Below, piece by piece: positions 1-8,761 of a stretch of 64,000 bases of DNA (within the stretch, counting starts at the first letter, position 1; each line of letters begins with the position of its first letter). The position numbers and the translations under genes were made by a program. The DNA comes from Bog-532 sp963828445 (GTDB lineage Bacteria > Actinomycetota > Actinomycetes > Streptosporangiales > Streptosporangiaceae): NCBI GenBank assembly GCA_963828445.1, contig CAWHFP010000003.1, forward strand, positions 62,001 to 126,000, given 5' to 3'. The notes beneath the pieces were generated by a model. It was given only the letters and a program-made list of their open reading frames with translations, was not told the origin of the DNA and made no database searches.

Positions 1-1193
1 GACTTGAGCGCGGACTCGATCCGCTTGGACTGGCCCTCCAGCCCGCTGGCGTCGAAGTTCACCTCGCCGGCGTAGAGCACGGCGTTGCGGCCCTTGCCGA
101 TGTCGACGAAGGCCGCCTCCATCGACGGCAGCACGTTCTGGACCTTGCCCAGGTAGACGTTGCCGACGTAGCTCTGGTGACTGGACCGGTTCACGTAGTG
201 CTCAACCAGGATGTCGTCCTCGAGCACCGCGATCTGGGTCCGGTCCCCGCGGCGGCGCACGACCATGGTGCGCTCGACGGCCTCGCGGCGGGCCAGGAAC
301 TCGGATTCGGTGATGACCGGGGGACGCCGGCGGCCGGACTCGCGGCCCTCGCGCCGCCGCTGCCGCTTGGCCTCCAGCCGGGTCGAACCCTTGACCGAGC
401 GCACGTCGTCCGAACGGGGAGCGGCCGGGCGGGCCTCACGGACGTGCACCACGGTGTCCGGCGGGTCGTCCTCGCTGGACTTGTCGGAGTCGGCGGCGGA
501 ACCGCGGCGCCGCTTGCGGCGGCGCCGGCGGCCCTGGCCGTTGCCGTTCTCGTCGTCCTCGCCGTCGTCGTCGCCGGAGTCGTCGGCGGCGTTGGTGTCT
601 TCGGCGGCCGGCTGGTCGGCCCCGGTGCCGGAGCTGCCGCTGTCACCAGCGGACTCGGCGTCGTCGGAGCCGTCACCGTCAGCCGAGTCACCGGTGCCGC
701 GCCCGCGGGAGCGGCTGCGCCCGCCCCGGCGGCGGCGCTTACGGCCGGACTGGCCGCCGTCGTCATCGGACTCGTCGTCCGGTCCGGAGGCATCGTCGGG
801 GCCGGAGGTCTCGGCGGCGGCCGGGGGCGCCTCGGCCGCAGCGGCTTCGTTTTTATCCGAAGGACCCGGGTCGGGCTTACTGCGGCTGCGCCGGCGCGCC
901 GGGCGGGTGACGTTTTCGTCGTCCCCAGCGGCGGGGGCGGCGGGGGCGGGGGCCGGGGCGGCCACGCTCACGGGCCGCTCGGCCGGAGCGGCCTGCGGCT
1001 GCGGCGCCTGGAACAGCACCTGCGGGGCCTGGAAGGCCACCACGGGCACCGCCGGGGCCGGCGGGGCGGGGTCAGGGGGGCCGGCCGGGCGGCTGGAAAC
1101 ACCACCCCGGCTGGGCCCGGTGCTCACCGCACCCTGGTCGGTGCCACCTGTCCCGTCACCTGATCCTGCGTTGTCTGGCTCGTTCTCGAGCAT
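1..1193 (-). CDS. rne: Ribonuclease E/G, N-terminal part (runs off the window)
   Basis: Only the first 397 or so residues are inside the window. The start is the ATG at 1193, preceded by AGGAGA at good spacing. Residues 1 to about 290 are a low-complexity region rich in Pro/Ala, then Asp/Ser, with blocks of Arg/Lys (for example RKRRRRGGRSRSRGRG), as expected for the long disordered N-terminal arm of actinobacterial RNase E/G. From about residue 300 comes the conserved start of the catalytic half (ERTMVVRRRGDRTQIAVLED, then HQSYVGNVYLGKVQNVLPSM), the S1 RNA-binding domain. Family role: single-strand endonuclease in mRNA decay and rRNA/tRNA processing. The active-site Asp residues and zinc-link lie outside the window. 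Reading is open to base 3. Confidence 0.93.
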   Translation of the reverse strand, partial: MLENEPDNAGSGDGTGGTDQGAVSTGPSRGGVSSRPAGPPDPAPPAPAVPVVAFQAPQVLFQAPQPQAAPAERPVSVAAPAPAPAAPAAGDDENVTRPARRRSRSKPDPGPSDKNEAAAAEAPPAAAETSGPDDASGPDDESDDDGGQSGRKRRRRGGRSRSRGRGTGDSADGDGSDDAESAGDSGSSGTGADQPAAEDTNAADDSGDDDGEDDENGNGQGRRRRRKRRRGSAADSDKSSEDDPPDTVVHVREARPAAPRSDDVRSVKGSTRLEAKRQRRREGRESGRRRPPVITESEFLARREAVERTMVVRRRGDRTQIAVLEDDILVEHYVNRSSHQSYVGNVYLGKVQNVLPSMEAAFVDIGKGRNAVLYAGEVNFDASGLEGQSKRIESALK

Positions 1194-1463
1194 CCGGGCA
1201 ATCTCCTGTCAAGCTCCCGGGCGCGCGGATCCCGCGAGGGTCCGGCGCGCCGCACGGGAGCACATAGTGTCCTCGTCCCTGGACGGAGCCGGCCATTTCG
1301 GCGGCTGCGGCGCCCAGGTTCGTTACCTGACTCAGTTCTGCGTGTGACCGTGCGGATTGCTCCGCTGGCCACGCGGCGTACTGGCCGCGCTGATGCGCGG
1401 AAATGCGGACCGGCGTGCGGGTGAACCGCACGGGTCCGCAGCCCATGGGGCGCACGGGCGCCC

Positions 1464-2231
1464 TCATGGCACGTTTACCTTTGCTGACGTCGGCGCAATG
1501 ACGGCCGTCGCCCGGTCCTCGGGACCGAGAATGCCCTGGGCGACCCGGGTCACAGCCGCGGCTGGCTTCACCGATGCGGCTCCCCCCGGGAGCATCCCGT
1601 TCAATACATCCTCGGGCCGTACGGCGGGCTCAGTGTGCCGAACAACCATGCGTATTGTCGCACATTCGTGATGGTCAATCGTCCCGGCGCGCGGGGCGAC
1701 CTCCAAGGTCAGCACGGCGGCGCGGGCGTCGAAGTGGCGGATGCCCTTGTTGGTGAGCCGTTCCACCGGCACCTCGGCGGCGGCCAGGAACGCACGGGCC
1801 GCCGTCTCTGCGGCGTCCGGCGCGACCCCGGGCAATGTCACCAGCCACTCCGAAACCATCAGGCGGCTGTTGAGCGAGCCGCCGGCATCTTCAACTACTT
1901 CGATAACGTCTATCCCGTCCGGCAACGCTCTGTCCAGTACCGAACGCATACCGGCAGGTTCGACCGGCGCGGTGAGGCCCAGGCTGAGGTATTCGGCCTC
2001 GCTGGCCACCCCGGTCTGCGTACCGCTGGCGTACGAGATTTTGGGGTGCGGGCTGAAGCCGGCCGAGTGCGCGATCGGCAGGCCGGCCTGGCGTACGGCC
2101 CGCTCGAACGCGCGCTGCACGTCCCGGATGCTGGCGAACCGCATCCGGCCGCGCTTGGCGTACCGGACCAGCAGATGCTGGACGGCCGGCGGGGGCTCCG
2201 GGCCGGTGGGACGGTTCTTGGTCGCGGGCAT
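1464..2231 (-). CDS. TIGR03936-family (DUF2344) radical-SAM-linked protein
   Basis: 255 residues. The N-terminus (LLVRYAKRGRMRFASIRDVQ, then AFERAVRQAGLPIAHSAGF, SPHPKISYA) is the DUF2344 signature. In other bacteria this domain is either fused to or encoded next to the TIGR03960 radical SAM protein, which is exactly the arrangement here: it starts 3 bp after the radical SAM stop codon, so the two are co-translated. It probably acts as a partner or substrate-recognition unit of that enzyme; the substrate is unknown. The last ~60 residues are less conserved. The 270 bp between this gene and rne carry the rne start region and no other gene that I can see. Confidence 0.88.
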   Translation of the reverse strand: MPATKNRPTGPEPPPAVQHLLVRYAKRGRMRFASIRDVQRAFERAVRQAGLPIAHSAGFSPHPKISYASGTQTGVASEAEYLSLGLTAPVEPAGMRSVLDRALPDGIDVIEVVEDAGGSLNSRLMVSEWLVTLPGVAPDAAETAARAFLAAAEVPVERLTNKGIRHFDARAAVLTLEVAPRAGTIDHHECATIRMVVRHTEPAVRPEDVLNGMLPGGAASVKPAAAVTRVAQGILGPEDRATAVIAPTSAKVNVP

Positions 2232-2234
2232 GGG

Positions 2235-4196
2235 TCAGCTCACGCCCAGCACCGGGAGCAGCTTGGTGCCTTCCGGCAGCCGCTCCCCGGTCGGGCCGGT
2301 CTGGATCTCGGTGCCCATCGATGGGCAGACGCCGCAGTCGTAGCAGGCCGACCAGCGGCAGTCTTCGACGTCGCCGGTGCCGTTGAGGGCTTCCTGCCAG
2401 TCCTGCCACAGCCAGTCGGGGTCCAGGCCCGCGTCCAGGTGGCCCCAGGGCAGGACCTCGTCCTCGGCCCGCTCGCGGGTGGTGTACCAGTCCAGGTCGA
2501 CCGGCTCACCGGTCAGCGCCTTGTCGGCGCAGGCCACCCAGCGGTCGAAGGAGAAGTGCTCGCTCCAGCCGTCGAACCGGGCCCCGTCGCGCCACACGGT
2601 CTCGATGACCTTGCCGACCCGCCGGTCGCCGCGGGACAGCAGGCCCTCGATCACCGAGGGCTGGCCGTCGTGGTAGCGGAAGCCAATGGCCCGGCCGTAG
2701 GCCTTGTCGGCCCGCAGGGCCGCACCCAGCTTGCGCAGCCGGCTGTCCACCACCTCGTGCGGGGTCTGGCCCGCCCACTGGAACGGGGTGTGCGGCTTGG
2801 GCACGAACCCGCCGATCGACACCGTGCAGCGGATGTCCTTGCTCCCGCTGACCTCGCGGCCGGTCTTGATGACCCGGCGGGCCAGGTCGGCGATGGCCAG
2901 CACGTCCTCGTCGGTCTCGGTGGGCAGGCCGCACATGAAGTACAGCTTCACCTGCCGCCAGCCGCTGGCGTAGGCGGTGGTGACCGTGCGGATCAGGTCC
3001 TCTTCGGTGACCATCTTGTTGATCACCTTGCGCATCCGCTCCGAGCCACCCTCGGGGGCGAAGGTCAGGCCGGACCGGCGGCCGTTGCGGGTCAGCTCGT
3101 CGGCCAGGGTCACGTTGAACGCGTCAACCCGGGTGGACGGCAGCGACAGCCCGGTGTTGGTGCCCTCGTAGGCGTCGGCCAGGTCCTTGGCGATCTCGTT
3201 GATCTCGCTGTGGTCGGCGCTCGACAGCGAAAGCAGCCCGACCTCACTGAACCCGGTGGCCTGCACCCCCTGCTCGACCATCTTCCCCACGGTGGTGATG
3301 CTCCGCTCCCGCACCGGCCGCGTGATCATCCCGGCCTGGCAGAACCGGCAGCCGCGGGTGCAGCCGCGGAAGATCTCCACGCTGTAGCGCTCGTGCACGG
3401 TCTCGGCGACCGGGACGATCGGCTTGCGGGGGTACTGCCACTCGTCCAGGTCCATGACCGTGTGCTTGGCCACCACCGGGGGGATGCCCCGGTCGTTGGG
3501 CACGGTCTTCTCGATGCGGCCGTCGGGCCGGTAGCTCACGTCGTAGAAACGCGGCACGTACAGCTGGGTCTCGGCGGCCAGCGTGCGCAACAGCCCGTCG
3601 CGGCCACCGGGGCGGCCCTGCTGCTTCCAGGCCCGCACGCAGGCGGTGATCTTGAGGACCGCTTCTTCCCCGTCGCCCAGCACCACGCCGTCCAGGAAGT
3701 CGGCGATGGGCTCGGGGTTGAACGCGGCATGGCCGCCCGCGATGACCAGCGGGTGCCAGGTCCCGTCGGCCGGGTCCCGGTCTTCGCTGTGCAGGGGGAT
3801 GCCGGCCAGGTCGAGCGCGGTGAGCAGGTTGGTGTAGCCCAGCTCGGTGGAGAAGCTCACGCCGAGCAGGTCGAAGTCGCCGACCGGGCGGTGCCCGTCC
3901 ACGGTGAACTGGGGTATCCCGTGCTCCCGGAGCAGGGCTTCCATGTCGGGCCAGACGCTGTAGGTGCGCTCGGCCAGCACGCCGTCCTGCTCGTTCAGGA
4001 TCTCGTACAGAATCTGCACGCCCTGGTTGGGCAGGCCCACCTCGTACGCGTCCGGATACAGCAGCGCCCAGCGCACGTCGGCGCTGTCCCAGTCCTTGAC
4101 GACCGAGTTGACTTCGCCGCCCACGTACGCGATCGGCTTCCGGACGCGCGGGAGCAACGGCTCAAGGCGCGGGTAAACCGACTCTGTTGGCATCAC
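2235..4196 (-). CDS. TIGR03960-family B12-binding-domain radical SAM protein
   Basis: 653 residues. The N-terminal third has a cobalamin-binding-like fold (LLYPDAYEVGLPNQG, GVSFSTELGYTNLL, VIAGGHAAFNPEP, FLDGVVLGDGEE). The radical SAM core begins near residue 275 with FRGCTRGCRFCQAG, giving the CxxxCxxC iron-sulfur ligand motif. Further on are SGLTFAPEGGSERMRKVINK and the C-terminal Cys cluster in WSACYDCGVCPSMG, which may bind a second cluster. The true substrate of the family is not known. The gene sits upstream of and is coupled to the DUF2344 gene. The start is either of the two tandem Met codons at 4196/4193. Confidence 0.92.
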   Translation of the reverse strand: MMPTESVYPRLEPLLPRVRKPIAYVGGEVNSVVKDWDSADVRWALLYPDAYEVGLPNQGVQILYEILNEQDGVLAERTYSVWPDMEALLREHGIPQFTVDGHRPVGDFDLLGVSFSTELGYTNLLTALDLAGIPLHSEDRDPADGTWHPLVIAGGHAAFNPEPIADFLDGVVLGDGEEAVLKITACVRAWKQQGRPGGRDGLLRTLAAETQLYVPRFYDVSYRPDGRIEKTVPNDRGIPPVVAKHTVMDLDEWQYPRKPIVPVAETVHERYSVEIFRGCTRGCRFCQAGMITRPVRERSITTVGKMVEQGVQATGFSEVGLLSLSSADHSEINEIAKDLADAYEGTNTGLSLPSTRVDAFNVTLADELTRNGRRSGLTFAPEGGSERMRKVINKMVTEEDLIRTVTTAYASGWRQVKLYFMCGLPTETDEDVLAIADLARRVIKTGREVSGSKDIRCTVSIGGFVPKPHTPFQWAGQTPHEVVDSRLRKLGAALRADKAYGRAIGFRYHDGQPSVIEGLLSRGDRRVGKVIETVWRDGARFDGWSEHFSFDRWVACADKALTGEPVDLDWYTTRERAEDEVLPWGHLDAGLDPDWLWQDWQEALNGTGDVEDCRWSACYDCGVCPSMGTEIQTGPTGERLPEGTKLLPVLGVS

Positions 4197-4323
4197 ACCA
4201 GCCTACCTAGGGCTGGCCATTGTTCGGGCGACACAAGTAATGAGCAATTGCGCGAACCGGCTTATTCCGGGCGGTGAGCCCCTGGCTGGGCGGCGGAGGG
4301 CTGGGCGGTCACGGTAAATGGGG

Positions 4324-5556
4324 TTACTCGAAGACCTGGCGTTTGTGGTGGACGGAGAGGAGCAGGCCGACCGCGATCATGTCGGCGAAGATGGCGGAGC
4401 CGCCGTAGGAGATGAAGGGCAGCGGGAGGCCGGTGATGGGCATGATGCCGACGGTCATGCCGACGTTGACGAAGGCCTGGAACAGGAACCAGATGGCGAT
4501 GCCGGAGGCGACCAGCATGCCGAAGCTGTCGTCGGCGCGGGTGGCGATGCGCAGGGCCCGGACCACCACCACCCCGAGCAGGGCCACGATGACCACGGCG
4601 CCCACGAAACCGAGCTCCTGGCCGGCCACGGTGAAGATGAAGTCGGTGCTCTGGGCGGGCACGTAGCTGCCGGACACCGACTGGCCGTGGAACAGCCCCT
4701 GCCCGAACATGCCACCCGAGCCGATGGCGATCTTGGCCTGGATGGCGTTGTAGCCGGAGCCGGCCGCGTCCGACGACGGGTGCAGGAACGAGGAGAACCG
4801 GGTCAGCTGGTAGCTCTTGACCAGGTGCAGGCTGAGCGCGGCGATGATCCCGACCACGGCCACCGCGAGCAGGCTCAGCACCCAGCGCAGCTGGATCCCG
4901 GACAGCAGGATCATCCCGGCCAGCACCACCACCAGCACCATGGAGATGCCCAGGGCCGGCTCGATGATGACCAGGCCGATCAGGGGCGCGCCGCAGGCGA
5001 TCACGATGCCGACGTCGCGCAGGCTGGGGCCGGGGCGGCCCGCCGACGGGTCCCGGGCCCCCTCGCGCAGCTCGCTGAACAGCAGCGCGGTCATCAGGAT
5101 GAGGGCGATCTTGGCGTACTCGGACGGCTCGATCTGAAAGCCGCCGGGCAGGTCGATCCAGCCCGCGGCCCCGTTGACGGTGGCCCCGAGCGGGGTCAGC
5201 ACGACCAGCAGGCCGAGCACGGCGGCCCCGTAGACGACCGGCGCGAACACCCGCAGCTGGCGGTGGTCGACCAGGCTGACCAGCGCCATCATGACCAGGC
5301 CGATCACCACGAAGACGGCCTGCTTGTCCAGGTAGGTGTGCGGGTTGGCGCCCCGCTGGACCAGGCTCGGCTCGGTGGCCGAATAGACCAGCAGCACGCC
5401 CAGGGCGCACAGGGCCAGCACCGCCAGGATCAGGATCCAGTCCAGGTGGCGCAGGCGGCTGTCCCGGGACGTGACCCGGGTGATCATCGAGCGCGGGCGG
5501 GACCGGAACGCCCCCGGCCGCGGCCCGCCGCCGTAGCTGCGCTGCGTAACACTCAT
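4324..5556 (-). CDS. rodA: RodA/FtsW-family peptidoglycan glycosyltransferase
   Basis: 410 residues, a normal length for the SEDS family. After a ~38-residue basic cytoplasmic N-terminus there are about ten hydrophobic segments. Conserved SEDS sequences are visible: GAAGWIDLPGGFQIEPSEYA (the WI-G-FQ-PSE-K block), AQSTDFIFTVAGQELGFVGA and PLPFISYGGSA. The family polymerises lipid II into glycan strands in the membrane, paired with a class B PBP. That PBP is encoded 10 bp upstream (mrdA), and the mreDCB genes precede it, so this is the elongasome rather than the divisome copy. The 127 bp downstream of the gene are intergenic with no feature I recognise. Confidence 0.94.
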   Translation of the reverse strand: MSVTQRSYGGGPRPGAFRSRPRSMITRVTSRDSRLRHLDWILILAVLALCALGVLLVYSATEPSLVQRGANPHTYLDKQAVFVVIGLVMMALVSLVDHRQLRVFAPVVYGAAVLGLLVVLTPLGATVNGAAGWIDLPGGFQIEPSEYAKIALILMTALLFSELREGARDPSAGRPGPSLRDVGIVIACGAPLIGLVIIEPALGISMVLVVVLAGMILLSGIQLRWVLSLLAVAVVGIIAALSLHLVKSYQLTRFSSFLHPSSDAAGSGYNAIQAKIAIGSGGMFGQGLFHGQSVSGSYVPAQSTDFIFTVAGQELGFVGAVVIVALLGVVVVRALRIATRADDSFGMLVASGIAIWFLFQAFVNVGMTVGIMPITGLPLPFISYGGSAIFADMIAVGLLLSVHHKRQVFE

Positions 5557-5566
5557 GGGGTCACGC

Positions 5567-7645
5567 TCATCCGGAGTATCCCTTCGGCGCGGTGATCTTG
5601 CCGGTCGAGGCGATCTGCGGCAGGGACGACGGCACCTGGCCGTTCGGGACCGCGGCCTGGTGGCCTTCCAGGCCGTAGATGCCGTCCCAGATCTGCCGGA
5701 CCGCGGGGGCCGAGGCGTCGGCGCCGTAGCCGGAGTCGGGGATCATCACGACCACCACGTACTGGGGGTTGTTGCAGGGCGCGAACGAGGCGAACACCGA
5801 GGTGGCCACCTTGCCCATGACCTGCGCGGTACCGGTCTTGCCGCCCACGCAGACCTTGTTCAGCGGGAAGCCGCCGAACGCGCCGGCCGCGGTGCCCTGG
5901 GTCACCACCCCGGCCAGGGCGCTGCGCAGGTAGGACAGGAAGCCGGACGAGGCCGGCAGGTGCGCGGCCACCGGCGGCGTGATCTGCTGGACCACCTGGC
6001 CGGACGGGCTGACCAGGGCCTTGCCGATGCGCGGCTGGTAGAGCGTGCCGCCGTTGGCCAGGGCCACGTAGGCGTTGGTCAGCTGGAGCGGGGTGGCCAG
6101 GTCGTAACCCTGGCCGATGGCGGCGATGGCGGCCTGGCCCGGCTCCCAGACGTTGCCGGACTTGCAGTCCTGGTATTCGATCTGCTGGACGTAGGTGCCG
6201 TCGGCCTTGCCGTACTTGCACCAGTTCTGGCCCTGGTGGGCGTTGTCTTTCCAGTAGTAGTACAGCCACTCGCGGGTCGGCACCGTGCCCGAGGCCTCCT
6301 CGGGCAGGTCGATCCCGGTCGTCTTGCCGAAGCCCCAGGCCAGGGCCTCCTTCTGCATCTTCTGCACCGGGGCGCTGGCGCTGGTGACGATGTTGGCGTG
6401 CGGGTTGTCCCGCTGCCACATCTCGTAGGCCAGGTTGTAGTACACGGTGTCGCAGGACTGGATCAGCGCCTCGGCGAAGCTCATGTCGCCCTGGTTGGGC
6501 TCACCGTCGTTCTTGTAGGTGTGGCCGCCGATGTCGACCGTGGCCGGGCAGTTGTACTGGCCGTCGAGCGGGAAGCCGTCGGACACCGCGGCCGCGGTCG
6601 AGGTCACCTTCCAGGTGGAACCGGGAGCGTACTGGCCCTGGGTGGTCCAGTTGATGGCCGGGGCCCCGTCCGACTGACCGAACAGCGCGTCGAACTGGGA
6701 CTGCGAGATGCCGTTGGTCCAGACGCTGGGGTTGTAGTCGGGGTAGCTGGCCATGGCCACCACCCGGCCGGTGGTGGTCATCACCACGGCCGCGCCCTGG
6801 TTGGCGTCGTTGCCGGCCGCCCGGGCCTTCTCGATGGCCGAGTTCAGCGCGTCCTGGGCGTCGGCCTGAATCTTGGAGTTGATGCTGGTGACCAGGTTGT
6901 CGCCGGGTTTGGCGGCGGTGCCGCCCACGGTGCCGGTGACGTCGCCGGCCGCGTTGACCGAGACGGTGTCGGTGCCGGTCGTGCCGGTGAGGGCCTGGTT
7001 GTACTGCTCCTCCAGGCCGGCCTGGCCGACCAGGTCGGCGGTGGAGTAGCCGGTGCCCGCGGGCAGGTGATCCTTTTTCAGCTGCTCGGTGGTGGCGGGC
7101 TGCAGGTAGCCGAGGACCTGAGCCGGGTTGGCCCCGTGCGGCATCGGGTAGGTCACGACCCCCTGGGCCTGGGCGGTCACGCCCGGGAACTGGTCCTGCT
7201 CCTCCATGATCTGCAGCGCGACCTGGTCGCTGACGTTCTCATCGACCGGGATCGGCTGATAGGGCGAGCCCGCCCAGCAGGGCTGCTTGACCTTGGCCGT
7301 GCACAGCCGGACCTTCTTCTTGAGCGCGTCGTAGGGCAGGTTGATCATGGGCGCCAGCCGCTTGAGGACGCTGGTCCCGCCGTCCTTCCGCTGGGAAAGG
7401 GTCATCATGTCGACCGAGACGACCAGCTTGGTGCGGTTGGTCACCAGCGGATCGCCCACATCGTCCAGGATCTGGCCGCGGACGGCCGGCACCACGATGT
7501 TGCGCGTCTGGTTCTGTGAGGCCAGCTTGACGTAGCTGGTGCCGTTCATGACCTGGATGTACCAGAGCCGGCCGCCCAGCGTGATCAAGAGCGAAGCCAC
7601 CACCACGTACAGCACCAGCATGCGCCGCCGTGACGCCGAGATCAT
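5567..7645 (-). CDS. mrdA: Penicillin-binding protein 2, class B transpeptidase
   Basis: 692 residues. One N-terminal transmembrane anchor (about residues 9-26) is followed by a periplasmic dimerisation domain and the transpeptidase domain. The three catalytic motifs are present: the Ser of SxxK in APGSTWKV, the second motif in IQSCDTVYYN, and KTG in GGKTGTAQVM. It cross-links glycan made by RodA. The start overlaps the mreD stop by 4 bp (ATGA), indicating translational coupling, and rodA follows after 10 bp. Partner and locus point to lateral-wall or spore-wall synthesis as in mycelial actinomycetes. Confidence 0.95.
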   Translation of the reverse strand: MISASRRRMLVLYVVVASLLITLGGRLWYIQVMNGTSYVKLASQNQTRNIVVPAVRGQILDDVGDPLVTNRTKLVVSVDMMTLSQRKDGGTSVLKRLAPMINLPYDALKKKVRLCTAKVKQPCWAGSPYQPIPVDENVSDQVALQIMEEQDQFPGVTAQAQGVVTYPMPHGANPAQVLGYLQPATTEQLKKDHLPAGTGYSTADLVGQAGLEEQYNQALTGTTGTDTVSVNAAGDVTGTVGGTAAKPGDNLVTSINSKIQADAQDALNSAIEKARAAGNDANQGAAVVMTTTGRVVAMASYPDYNPSVWTNGISQSQFDALFGQSDGAPAINWTTQGQYAPGSTWKVTSTAAAVSDGFPLDGQYNCPATVDIGGHTYKNDGEPNQGDMSFAEALIQSCDTVYYNLAYEMWQRDNPHANIVTSASAPVQKMQKEALAWGFGKTTGIDLPEEASGTVPTREWLYYYWKDNAHQGQNWCKYGKADGTYVQQIEYQDCKSGNVWEPGQAAIAAIGQGYDLATPLQLTNAYVALANGGTLYQPRIGKALVSPSGQVVQQITPPVAAHLPASSGFLSYLRSALAGVVTQGTAAGAFGGFPLNKVCVGGKTGTAQVMGKVATSVFASFAPCNNPQYVVVVMIPDSGYGADASAPAVRQIWDGIYGLEGHQAAVPNGQVPSSLPQIASTGKITAPKGYSG

Positions 7646-8760
7646 CGAAATCCTCCTGTGTTCCTGCGGAACAGACGGCTGAACCAGGTGCCGCGGCGCA
7701 TCGTCAGCCGGGGCCCGGCCGAGCGGCCGAAGGCCCGGCGCCCGCCCAGGCCCCCGCCGAGAGCACTGCGTTTGCGGAACGAACGGCTGCGGCCGAACGT
7801 GCCCCGGCGCGGGGTGGCCCGGCCGAGCGACCCACCGCCGCCGACGCTCGCGCTCATGCTGCGCTTCCGGAACTTGGGCTGGGCGCTGGAGCGCGACAGG
7901 GCGGTGGCCTTCCGCCCGGCGAACGGGCTGCGGCGGCCGCCGAAGTTCATCCGCGGCGCGGCCTTGGGCCCGGAGTACCGGGGTCTGGTGCCGCCCAGGC
8001 CGGACGCTGATCCCCCCGTCCCCCGCAGCCCGCTGGCCCGCAGCCGCGGCTCACGCTGGGGGGTCCCGCCCAGGGCCGACGGCCGGGCCGGGCTGGACGT
8101 ACGGGCGGCGGCGATCCAGGCGTCGCCGCCACGCCGCTCGCCCAGGTGCAGCCGGGGCGAGCCGGACGCGCTGGCCTGCCGGACCGCCCCGGTGGACAGC
8201 CCGGCGGCGCCGATGGCGCTGGCCGCGGCCGAGGACAGGGCGGCCGACGCTCCGCCCGCGTTTTCGCTGTGGCCGGCCCAGCCGTTGAGCTTGACCACGC
8301 CGAACAGCACGAACGGGCTGAGCAGCACGTTGTACACGACCAGCGGCGGCAGCACGTGCTGGACCGCGGCCCAGGTGACCTCCGGGTCGCTCAGCATCAC
8401 GCCGAGCACGGCGTACAGCACCGCGCCGACCGCGGCCGCCCCGGCCGAGATGGCCACGTACAGCGCGGGTGACTCCTCCCCCAGGGCCGCCAGCCGGCCG
8501 CACAAGTAGCCGACCAGGGTGAAGACCAGCGCGTACTGCCCGATGGTGTGCCCGGCGGGCGGGGCCACGTCCAGGGCCAGGCCGGCCAGGAAGCCGGTCA
8601 GCATGCCCGGCACCGGGCCGCCGGTCAGGGCCAGCGCCACCACCACCAGCAGCACCAGGTCCGGGCCGGCCCCGCCGGGCAGCGCGAGCCGGTTGACCAC
8701 GGTCAGCTGGGCGGCCAGCGCCACCGCGCACAGCACCACCGAGATCAGGAGCCGCCGCAC
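7642..8760 (-). CDS. mreD: MreD with a long basic C-terminal tail
   Basis: 372 residues, about twice the usual length of MreD (about 165-225). Residues 1 to ~165 are the family core, five or six hydrophobic segments (VVLCAVALAAQLTVVNRLAL, GFLAGLALDVAPPAG, PPLVVYNVLLSPFVLFGV). The remaining ~200 residues are a soluble, Ser/Gly/Arg-rich tail with very few acidic residues (for example GRSRSFRKRSALGG, RRGTWFSRLFRRN). The tail keeps an open frame and ends on the PBP2 start, so it is part of the same protein. MreD is the membrane link between MreB filaments, MreC and the synthases. The tail would be cytoplasmic and strongly positive; nucleic acid or lipid contact is only an inference. Confidence 0.9.
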   Translation of the reverse strand: MRRLLISVVLCAVALAAQLTVVNRLALPGGAGPDLVLLVVVALALTGGPVPGMLTGFLAGLALDVAPPAGHTIGQYALVFTLVGYLCGRLAALGEESPALYVAISAGAAAVGAVLYAVLGVMLSDPEVTWAAVQHVLPPLVVYNVLLSPFVLFGVVKLNGWAGHSENAGGASAALSSAAASAIGAAGLSTGAVRQASASGSPRLHLGERRGGDAWIAAARTSSPARPSALGGTPQREPRLRASGLRGTGGSASGLGGTRPRYSGPKAAPRMNFGGRRSPFAGRKATALSRSSAQPKFRKRSMSASVGGGGSLGRATPRRGTFGRSRSFRKRSALGGGLGGRRAFGRSAGPRLTMRRGTWFSRLFRRNTGGFR

Positions 8761-8761
8761 C

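Noticed and set aside
1635..4277. Very long plus-strand open frame antisense to the radical SAM gene (similar ones oppose valS at 18,673-21,360 and iolD at 41,800-43,752)
   Set aside because: Long antisense frames are expected in very high-GC DNA; composition is repetitive Gly/Arg/Ala/His, with no domain, while the minus-strand genes have clear family motifs.
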